The notes under the pieces were generated by a model. It saw only the letters and a list, made by a program, of their open reading frames with translations, was not told the origin of the DNA and ran no database searches. A stretch of DNA of 64,000 nucleotides, taken from contig OY997640.1 in NCBI GenBank assembly GCA_963921795.1, forward strand, positions 56,900,671 through 56,964,670, given 5' to 3'. This DNA comes from Nannobrachium achirus (lineage: Eukaryota; Chordata; Actinopteri; Myctophiformes; Myctophidae). Of the stretch, positions 56,075-64,000 are shown one piece after another; positions within the stretch are counted from its first letter, which is position 1, and every line of letters begins with the position of its first letter. A program made the translations under genes and the position numbers.

Positions 56075-56345
56075 CATCAGGGATCCCCATATAGGCTAGG
56101 GGCTATGAACCTCATGGAGATAATCCCATTCATTGGGTGGGGTACAATGCTAGGCACCCTATATGGAGATAAAACTATCGTGTCATGTCACACAAGATTA
56201 TCATCATAGACGGTATGCGTTGCCAGTACTCCATATATGGAGCTATACCTGACACATCCTACTAACCTATCTAGGTCTGACCTCATAAACTACATTTTTG
56301 GACCAGGACGATATTTAGCTCCATATATGGAGCCAGCAAAGACAT
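56075..56345. repeat. CCATATATGG-containing repeat, second location
   Basis: Two perfect CCATATATGG motifs (near 56231 and 56321) plus diverged ccatatagg and ctatatgg, with atgacatca units, resembling 4889-5040. About 650-900 bp upstream of the sart1 ATG. Confidence 0.5.
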
Positions 56346-56984
56346 CTAGTGCTGACATCAGTCTAATGTAGAACTCCATTGACATAGCTGACTTATTGTG
56401 ACATCAGTGAGATGTCAGAAGGACACAGCGAGCAGCCAAGCACTAATGAGTGGACATTACCCCTTGAGTTTAGATGCAAGCAGTACTCTCTTAACTTACT
56501 CTTGAATGACAGCCAGGAAGAGTGACAAACAAGTAAGTCCTCTGGCCCTTAATCGCAGTTTCCCCTCAAATAACTATTTGTTTCTCAATCCAATAGGTCA
56601 CCGATTTAGGTGTAACACCAGTACGGTAGGTGGCGCTGTGGCCAGTTTGATGGTGACCACAGGAAGTACTTGCTCCAGGAAGTGGGGTCACCCACAACAA
56701 CAGCGTCTTCGTCTTGCGTTCGTTTATCCACAAAAACACGACGCTGGCGATACACGCACTTTCACATGCTCCCACGCAGGAGAAATAGCCGCTCAGTTAT
56801 GAGTTTTAGTACTCTTCAAGTTAAGTAAAGCCTGCTTATATATTCCGCAACAAGTATTCTCTCTGTCAATCTTGATTCTCGTTTTAAGTCGCGTCATTCA
56901 GATAGTTGCTTAGCCTACATGCTAACCTAGGCCCGTTGTCGTCATCTACACCAGTGTCTGTGTGTTAAACCGTCACCAGAAGCC

Positions 56985-59309
56985 ATGGGTTCGTCAAAGA
57001 AACACAAGGAAAAGAGCCGCGACAAGGACAATGAAGAGCGTCGTCGCGAGCACAAGAAACATCGTCACAAGGACCGTGAGAGAGACTCTGAACGGGACGG
57101 AGGGGAACGGTCGAAGGAGAAGGGAAAACGGGCCCGGTCCCGGGACAGAAGTGGACGCGAAGGTCGTAGCAAGGGAGAGCCGCGCGTTAAGAAGGAGAGA
57201 GTTGACACTGCATATGAGGAGGGTGCTGAAATCCAACCCCAATCAGCAAGTGGAGATGCATCACTCAGCATTGAGGAGACAAATAAACTCAGGGCCAAGT
57301 TGGGCCTGAAGCCTCTGGAGTTAAATGAAAACAAAAAGGAGCTTGGCACAAAGGAGGAGCCACTTGTGGCAGAGACCATCAACCCTGTTCACATCGCACA
57401 GCAGAAAGAGATGAGAGAAAAGCTTGCAGCGGCGAAAGAAAAACGCTTGATGAATAAGAAATTGGGAAAAGTTAAGACCCTTGCAGAAGATGACTGGTTG
57501 GATACCACAGCTGCGTGGGTGGAGAGAAGCCGAAAATTGGCAAAGGAGAAAGAAATGGCAGAGAAAAGAGCCAAACTCCTGCAAGAGATGGACGAGGAGT
57601 TTGGTGTCAGCAGTCTGGTGGAGGAAGAATTTGGACAAGCTAAGATTAAGAAAGATGCTTACACTTCCCGTGACCTGAAAGGACTGAGTGTACAGCACAA
57701 GATAGACTCTTTCACAGAGGGCCAGACTGTCATCCTCACACTCCAAGACAAAGGAGTGCTAGAAGAGGAGGAAGATGTGCTGGTAAATGTGAATATGGTG
57801 GACAAGGAAAAAGCTGAGAAGAACGTTGAGTTGAAGAAGAAAAGGCCAGAGTACAAGCCCTATGAGGAAGAGGAAAGTGTCGATGACATGGTCACGTTCA
57901 AGCCCCGCGGCGTGCTGGCAAAGTATGATGAGGAGATTGACGGGGAGAAAAAGAAGAGCTTTCGGTTGAACACCGGAGGCTTCGCTGAGGGTACACGGGA
58001 ACGGGAGCTCGAGGCCATCAGGGAGACCCTTCGCAACCAGGCCCAGACTTTGGACATGCCTGCTCTCATCCTGGCCTCTGAGTACTACACCCCGCAGGAA
58101 ATGGTAGGCTTTAATAAAACAAAGCGGCGTGTCAGGAAGATTAGAAAGAAGGAGAAGCCGTCATTGGCAGACACCATAGATGACACACGGAGCACAGACT
58201 TTGGCTCCAGGGTGCGCGGGCGGGGCCGCAAGCAAGTGGAACAAGAAGGCCAGGACGAAACCGAGGGGGCGGAGGAGGTCGAGAAGGTGGCCATCCCCGG
58301 ACTCGAACTGTCTGATGACATCAGGACAGCAGAGATGGAAATGAGTGAGGATGATGATGACTTTGAACCCCCAGAGCCAGCTGTAATGGAGGAGGACGAG
58401 GCAGAGCAGGAGCTGCAGAAGCAGCTGGAGAAACAGCGGAGGCTCAGGCAGAAGCAACTCCTGAAAGACTCTGGAGCGAAGGTGGCAGCTCCAGAGCAGT
58501 TAAAGGCGCTGGGCGGAGATGGCGGTGACGACGACCCAGACAGGAAGAACAACATTGTATTCAATGCCACCTCCGAGTTCTGCAGAACTCTGGGTGACAT
58601 CCCTACCTACGGTCTCTCAGGAAACAGAGAGGACCAAGAGGATATGATGGACTTTGCACAGGAGGCTGAACGTGACGAGGCCGGGGGTTCTGACTCAGAC
58701 GGGGATGAGAACATTGGCTGGAGCACAGTCAATTTGGACGAAGAGCAGAAACAGCCTGACTTCTCCACTGCCTCCACCACTATCTTGGATGAAGAGCCCA
58801 TAGTCAACTCTGGCCTGGCTGCCGCTTTGCATCTGTGCAAAAACAAGGGCCTGTTGGACACCCAGATGCAGAAGATTTCCCGAGTCAGAGCTCCAAAGGG
58901 AACCGGCCTACCCAACGATAACTACAGCATCGAGGACAAGCAGACCATCGACGACAAGTACAGCCGCAGAGAGGAATACAGAGGCTTCACCCAGGATTTC
59001 AAGGAGAAGGACATGTACAGACCCGACGTCAAGATCGAGTATGTGGATGAGTCGGGACGGAAGCTCACACCCAAAGAAGCTTTCAGGCAACTCTCGCATC
59101 GCTTCCACGGGAAAGGCTCAGGCAAAATGAAGACGGAGAGGAGAATGAAGAAGCTGGAGGAAGAGGCCCTGCTGAAGAAGATGAGCAGCAGTGATACCCC
59201 TCTGGGAACAGTAGCCCTGCTTCAAGAGAAGCAGAAATCTCAGAAAACACCATACATTGTTCTGAGTGGCAGTGGGAAGAGCATGAATGCTAACAACATT
59301 ACCAAATAA
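56985..59309 (+). CDS. sart1: U4/U6.U5 tri-snRNP-associated protein 1, intronless and intact
   Basis: Nuclear splicing factor, orthologue of yeast Snu66, required for recruiting the tri-snRNP to the pre-spliceosome. The 774 residues start MGSSKKHKEK as in human SART1 (800 residues). The N-terminal 75 residues are Arg/Lys/Glu/Asp-rich. A HIND-type Hub1/UBL5-binding motif lies at 94-112 (LSIEETNKLRAKLGLKPLE). The SART-1 region follows with DTAAWVERSRKLAKEKEMAE, FNATSEFCRTLGDIPTYGL and, at about residues 600-774, ILDEEPIVNSGLAAALHLC, EYRGFTQDFKEKDMYRPDVK, LTPKEAFRQLSHRFHGKGSG and KTPYIVLSGSGKSMNANNIT. No stops or frameshifts. Mammalian SART1 has about 20 exons, so a retrocopy or total intron loss is likely. 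Strong purifying selection is suggested by intact conserved blocks. Confidence 0.96.
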   Translation: MGSSKKHKEKSRDKDNEERRREHKKHRHKDRERDSERDGGERSKEKGKRARSRDRSGREGRSKGEPRVKKERVDTAYEEGAEIQPQSASGDASLSIEETNKLRAKLGLKPLELNENKKELGTKEEPLVAETINPVHIAQQKEMREKLAAAKEKRLMNKKLGKVKTLAEDDWLDTTAAWVERSRKLAKEKEMAEKRAKLLQEMDEEFGVSSLVEEEFGQAKIKKDAYTSRDLKGLSVQHKIDSFTEGQTVILTLQDKGVLEEEEDVLVNVNMVDKEKAEKNVELKKKRPEYKPYEEEESVDDMVTFKPRGVLAKYDEEIDGEKKKSFRLNTGGFAEGTRERELEAIRETLRNQAQTLDMPALILASEYYTPQEMVGFNKTKRRVRKIRKKEKPSLADTIDDTRSTDFGSRVRGRGRKQVEQEGQDETEGAEEVEKVAIPGLELSDDIRTAEMEMSEDDDDFEPPEPAVMEEDEAEQELQKQLEKQRRLRQKQLLKDSGAKVAAPEQLKALGGDGGDDDPDRKNNIVFNATSEFCRTLGDIPTYGLSGNREDQEDMMDFAQEAERDEAGGSDSDGDENIGWSTVNLDEEQKQPDFSTASTTILDEEPIVNSGLAAALHLCKNKGLLDTQMQKISRVRAPKGTGLPNDNYSIEDKQTIDDKYSRREEYRGFTQDFKEKDMYRPDVKIEYVDESGRKLTPKEAFRQLSHRFHGKGSGKMKTERRMKKLEEEALLKKMSSSDTPLGTVALLQEKQKSQKTPYIVLSGSGKSMNANNITK

Positions 59310-59520
59310 GTTGTGTTTTTGAGGGGAGGAGGGGGGGAATTGTGTTATTGAAATGTGGGGTATTTGGGAGGAGGGGGGGGGGGGGGGGGCATTGTGTTAG
59401 TAAAATCTAGGTTCTTTTAAGTAAGTAAATAAAACTAAAATTTCTGATGACAGATGCTTACATTTTGATTATGATGATACTGTATTAAAGGTTACTCAAT
59501 GTAAAGCAGACTTCAATAAA
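59310..59520 (+). terminator. sart1: sart1 3'UTR with G-runs and two poly(A) signals
   Basis: AATAAA at 59428-59433 and 59515-59520. Before them lie GGGAGGAGGGGGGG near 59320 and a run of about 18 G near 59371-59389, which could form G-quadruplexes in RNA. Confidence 0.6.
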
Positions 59521-60300
59521 TTCATAAAGGAGAAAATTGTGTTTCTTTCTGTGTAACGACTAACGAGCCAGGTAGTTTGTAAGGTGACAAATTAACTGAA
59601 GGAAATGTACAGTGGTAAATGTTTGAACATTGAAGGAACCATGCATATAATATGATTTGCCATCCTATGAAACACTGTTCAATGTTTTTAAAGGGTTAAC
59701 CTGCGAGCTACTCATTTGTCCATTACTAAGTCATTGTGGTAATTTGTACACTTATGGCTGCTCTCAGTGCAACAAATCATACTATATATAAATCAAAACT
59801 GGGGAAGATCTTTTTGAGATTCTGTGATGTGATTATGATGAGCTTTAAATTGTCATCAATATCCCTTTTCGAGGTATTGCCTTTTGTATTATTTTTTATT
59901 TGCACAAACATCCATATAGAGGTATAAAATAGCAGAGGTTAAGTCTGATTTTCTCGTCCAGGTCTATCCATTTTGATAACAACATAATATGGATTCAGTA
60001 ACTTGGCAACGTTCTAATATTGTGTACATCCAAGGAGCGGTAAAGAAAAGCTAAGACATATCCGAACAATATGTTTTGACAATGAAATCTTTTTTTTAAT
60101 AGCCATGGCTTGAAACGTACGGAGATGGGAATAATAAGTAATAACACGGTAGGTATGTTCAAATAAGCAACCAACAACTACCAAATAATTTGTTAACTTT
60201 TAATTTACGAATTATTAACGTAAAGTGGAAACTTAGCGTGAAATTTCAAATTGAAGTCATGCGCATGTATTCGATAATGTAGTGGAACTAATGTTGATGA
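59521..60300. other. Intergenic DNA between sart1 and osbp
   Basis: AT-rich, no ORF with recognisable homology, no clear repeat family. sart1 and osbp are in the same orientation and about 1 kb apart, so this stretch must hold the osbp promoter or its upstream part. Confidence 0.5.
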
Positions 60301-60470
60301 GAAGCGAGCCTAGCCGGACGCTTTGTGGTGTTGCTCATGCAAGTTAGGTGGCTAAAGTTAGCAAGCTAGCGTCTGACGCGATAGATAGATAGATACACAT
60401 ATTCATGGCTGTTGTCTAACCGAACCTAACTGGTAACTATCGAGACAGGTATTTGTTTTTCTGAATATCA

Positions 60471-60504
60471 ATGGAAAGAGCAGAAAATAAACGACGACAG
60501 AGCC
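60471..60504 (+). promoter_or_regulatory. osbp: Probable osbp 5' exon end with upstream ORF
   Basis: ATG at 60471 (MERAENKRRQS) runs to a strong donor GTAAGT at 60505. Joined to the acceptor at 61946-61947, the frame continues only six codons before TGA, so it would be a 17-codon upstream ORF ending before the main ATG at 61984. The promoter would lie around 60290-60470. Exon use is inferred from splice signals only. Confidence 0.45.
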
Positions 60505-61330
60505 GTAAGTTTGCAAAGTGTTGCATTTTGGTTAGCAACATTAGCTCATTTGACAGCTGCAGTTTAATCTAATGCCCTGTTAGCTAGATGGCTAATGTCA
60601 ATAAGGTAAATTAAGCATGAATGTTAAAGCGTTTTTGAGTGGACGTTACATGTTTTCCTTTGAAGCACTAGATTAATACGAGATTTGTTATCGTCAAGTA
60701 ACGTCAGAGAAACGACTGTGTCTTAAATTAAGTGAGATGATGTGCTTATTAACGTTAGATTAGCTAATGTTACTACTGGCTAGGTTCACATAAAACAGCT
60801 GTGTTTCCTTTTGTAAATGACATGTCATCATCACTGCACCCCACTCCATCAACGTTCTGCGGTGGAGTTTAAAGGCCACAATCAGTTATATTAACCGGAC
60901 ATAAACGTCAAACCTCAGGGTTTAAGCGATGCTTGTTCAGCTAACGCTGGCACGGAAATACTCCAACCATGAAGTGTCATGAAAGTTAAGTTTCCTGCTG
61001 AGCTGGTGATCAAACTGTAACAATTAACAAAAACGTCTATGATCGACGTTGCAAGTCTGATATGTCTATGTCTAGTTAATATAGTGTGAATCCATGAAAT
61101 GCTTTCATCAAAGTATTTTACAGTGACGCATCATAGCAGCTAGCTGCTTATGTCTTTAGAATGTATTGTTTTACTTGACATATATATTCAAGTGGATAGC
61201 TAATGACACACTACTTCCCTTATGTTATTCTTATGACTGGAATGTCACGTCATCATGTTGGTGAGAAAAACTGCTGCAAATGTTAGAAATCCTTAAACCA
61301 GATTAACCACATAAGCCCTATTTTATACTT

Positions 61331-61391
61331 ATACAAGCTCACAACACCTCGTGATACCATGAGTTGTGAGTGTTTAGGTCGGCTATTATTT
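61331..61391. repeat. Hairpin module, copy 17 (diverged)
   Basis: TACAAGCTCACAACACCTCG faces GAGTTGTGAGTGTTTAGGTC then GGCTATT. Located in osbp intron 1. Confidence 0.65.
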
Positions 61392-61983
61392 CTGAAACAT
61401 TTTAGAACAATTACCCTAATGACATTCCCATATGTCATGGTTACTCGGGTTAAGTTGCTAATGCTATTCTGTGATGCCAGGCCTGGAGCTGCTTCAGTGG
61501 GATACTGATGGATATTAATAACCTAAAATTATCTATGTTAGCTAGATTTTGATGTTGCTTACAAACCAGAAAATGTATTATTCTAATCTGTACATGGAAT
61601 TTTGTTGGGTTATAAAACATCTATTACATACAAACAAAAACAGTCTACTTAAAACGTAGAGAAGACTGTGCCTTCTTTAGGGTCACCCTGACAACCTGAA
61701 GCCGATACATTGGTGTATTTAAATTTTGTATCAAGCCCTTGTGTATTTAAATTTTGTATCAAGCCCATTGAATCAAAGCCTTTTTGCCTGGCTGTACCAG
61801 AATGTTTTAATGCCCTTGAGGATATAATCTTTCCCTTTATCTGAACATTATTCCCTTCCATGAACACCACCCGGTGGTTTAAGTGACACCAGTAGCGCTC
61901 CTGCACTTTCTCTCTCTAAAACCCTTGAGGTTTCTCATGTCCACAGGCCCTAACCTCACTCTGTGAAGTCACGGGCTGTTGTG

Positions 61984-63657
61984 ATGTCGGAGCCCAAGCC
62001 CCCCACTCCCACCCCTGGAGACACATACAAGGGTTGGCTTTTCAAATGGACCAACTACATAAAAGGATACCAGAGGCGATGGTTTGTGTTGAGCAACGGC
62101 CTTCTGTCTTATTACAGGTAGGTTTTGGTCATGAGATCACTCTGGCATGACCACTCAAGCCCAATCTTATACTCGGGCTATTTGAAAAGCTCCCAAGTTC
62201 ACAACATGTTAGCTTGTAGATCAGCTATTTTGAGAAATTGTGAACATAATTATTTTTTGGGAGGGGCTGCTTATAATGATTATTATTAGTATTGTAATTG
62301 TATAGCAGACATGAAGTCACCATACCAGCTCCGGTTCCGGAAACGGTTCCAATTTCCAAATATGATGGCCCCTTCAGTTTGTCTGAAGTTCTTACTAACA
62401 GCATATACACAACCTCTCAGTTTTTTTGTGTGTGTCCTCAGTGAATTACATTCAGCCATGATACGTCAACTCAACATTTCACAAGATCCTAATTTTCTTG
62501 CCCTCCAGGACCCAGGCAGAGATGGGTCATACATGCCGGGGAACCATCAACCTGGCCACGGCCAACATTGCCGTGGAAGACTCTTGCAATTTTGTCATTT
62601 CCAATGGCGGTGCGCAAACCTACCACCTGAAGGCCAGCTCGGAGGTGGAACGTCAACGCTGGATCACAGCCCTGGAACTGGCCAAGGCCAAAGCTGTCCA
62701 CATGCAGGCTGAGTCTGGTGAGAAAGACTGGGAGAGTAGATCAGATGTTATCAGATGTGTTACTCATATTATAGGTATTTTAGGGAATAATGTGTATTGT
62801 GTGTTGGGGGGCAAGAGGGAAGCCAGGCCATCATTTGTAAGTACACAGAAAAGAGTACATATTACATTTGGACAATGTTTGTGTTGTTTTAAGGCCTTAG
62901 TACAGTCTGGGGTGATAAGCCGTCACGGCAGTGTAGTCTTTTACCAGACTAATCAGTGTGCCCCCTGGTTTCAGAAGCACAGAGGCATCATTGTCACGGT
63001 GATAGGACTTCACCGCGACTATTAAGGCCTCAACTTGTTATCTCGTTTTTAGGTGATAACTTATCACCTAGAAGTTGAGGTGATCACCCTTCACCTCGGA
63101 CTATAATAAAGCCTTTAGTACATAAGGCATGACAAGTTGTCTTTTCTTCTTCTACAGATGATTCGGGTGACGATTGTCCCACACCACCCCATACCCCAGG
63201 ACACGGTGGAGGTAACCGGAACGAGATCCAGTTGACATTACGCACGCTGGGCAGTAAGGTGGAGGACCTCAGCACCTGCAACGACCTCATTGCCAAGCAT
63301 GGCTCTGCCCTGCAAAGGTTAGCAGTCAGTCTATTACCCATCAAACTGAGCTCCTTCACTGAAGTACAGATGATGGGAAAGAAGGTGTAGCTGTCGGTGT
63401 ACCTCATTCCTAATTACATTTTCCTGATCTAGGAAAGACAACCTTCCACCAAACCCTTGCCTGTGGGAAAGGGAATGGCCATGGCCAGTGAATCTTCCTT
63501 TTTATATTGACTTATTTATGTATTTAATTGCGTGCCATTGCCCAGGTCATTGTCAGAGCTGGAGAGCCTTCGTTTGGGACCAGACACAGGAGACAAGATC
63601 AGGCAGGTGACGGAGAGATCCACACTGTTCAGAATCACCTCCAATGCCATGATCAAC
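61984..63657 (+). CDS. osbp: Oxysterol-binding protein, first four coding exons (5' part)
   Basis: Lipid-transfer protein that exchanges cholesterol for PI4P at ER-Golgi contact sites. Coding exons 61984-62117, 62509-62717, 63158-63317 and 63546-63657 join in frame, and the gene continues past the window. The ATG gives [17 protein letters not shown]. The PH domain spans about residues 13-104 ([60 protein letters not shown]). The start of the conserved helical region follows ([29 protein letters not shown]). [20 protein letters not shown] is closer to human OSBP than to OSBP2. The long Gly/Ala-rich N-terminus of mammalian OSBP is absent. FFAT motif and ORD domain lie beyond the edge. Confidence 0.93.
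62184..62232. repeat. Hairpin module, copy 18 (short)
   Basis: AAAAGCTCCCAAGTTCACAA faces ATGTTAGCTTGTAGATCAGC. It lies 67 nt after the osbp exon 62117 donor. Confidence 0.55.
62892..63114. mobile_element. PIF/Harbinger-like MITE in osbp intron
   Basis: Ends AGGCCTTAGTACAGTC and GACTATAATAAAGCCT are imperfect inverted repeats flanked by TTA (62889-62891 and 63115-63117). Internal gtgataagg and ttcaccgcgact segments recall the 10109-10410 element. The right end lies 43 bp from the next osbp exon. Confidence 0.65.
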
Positions 63658-64000
63658 GTAAGTCTGCCAGGGACTTAGGAGCACGAAACTATTATTCTTG
63701 AGACTAGCATTCAGTTAGACAGAATTACTTCACACATATGTGAGAGACAAGGATTGTACAGATGCTGCAACATTGAATATTCTTGAGTCTGAATGTTCAA
63801 CTTTTTAAGGTAATTGAAAATAGTGCAACAATTGTAATCACTGTGTCTTGCTCTCACAAAACAGCATATAACATAGTCACTCTAGGGAGAAGTTGTCTGT
63901 TCAATAATGATGCTTGCATGACTTTGGGTTAGGGTTATTTATGGGTACAGGAGATGGTAACCTCCACATTCATTGGGTTTTGTTCTGATGTTGTTGATGA

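Noticed and set aside
58085..58600. 171-codon antisense ORF inside sart1
   Set aside because: Ser-rich shadow of the acidic sart1 frame; the sense frame has clear orthology.
3036..62232. Evenly recurring palindromes considered as a CRISPR-like array
   Set aside because: Copies are kilobases apart, in both introns and intergenic DNA of a vertebrate, with no spacers or cas genes.

Overview
The window is nuclear DNA of a ray-finned fish, most likely a teleost. The genes have vertebrate exon/intron structure with GT-AG introns, the encoded proteins are clear orthologues of human ASAH1, DNAAF4, PCM1, SART1 and OSBP, and the introns are packed with fish-type DNA-transposon derivatives (hAT, PIF/Harbinger, piggyBac-like, Tc1-like), tRNA-derived SINEs, 5'-truncated LINEs and long (TG)n tracts. 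There is no bacterial, viral or CRISPR content.

Layout: 1-3637 holds the 3' end of asah1 (acid ceramidase, + strand, last four coding exons). 3638-7492 is intergenic with small DNA-transposon relics. 7493-8761 (- strand) is an uninterrupted 422-codon dnaaf4 (dyx1c1) ORF, with an RFX X-box-like site about 240 bp upstream. 11104-52200 (- strand) is a complete pcm1 gene; I resolved 38 coding exons that join in frame to 2147 codons plus stop, with the 3'UTR reaching about 10590. 52217-56984 is repeat-rich intergenic DNA that may contain a pcm1 non-coding first exon near 53522. 56985-59309 (+) is an intronless, intact 774-codon sart1 ORF. 60471-63657 (+) is the 5' part of osbp: a probable 5' exon with a short upstream ORF, then four coding exons covering the PH domain, continuing past the right edge.

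asah1 and pcm1 are also neighbours in human 8p22, so that pair looks like ancestral linkage. dnaaf4 and sart1 are multi-exon genes in mammals but are single uninterrupted ORFs here, which suggests retrocopies or complete intron loss. pcm1 (centriolar satellites) and dnaaf4 (dynein-arm preassembly) both serve centrosome/cilium biology, but they are on unrelated transcripts and there is no operon-like coupling.

The most unusual feature is a recurring hairpin module of about 50-80 bp, with outer arms like AAAATAGCAGATCTACAAGC and its reverse complement. It occurs about 18 times plus several half copies across the window, inside several different transposon families. The outer arms are shared between copies, while the inner arms differ between copies yet stay self-complementary within many of them. 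Two copies lie 17-19 nt downstream of pcm1 splice donors. At one of these (exon 29) a hAT element landed on the splice donor itself, and its 8-bp target duplication supplies the donor sequence.
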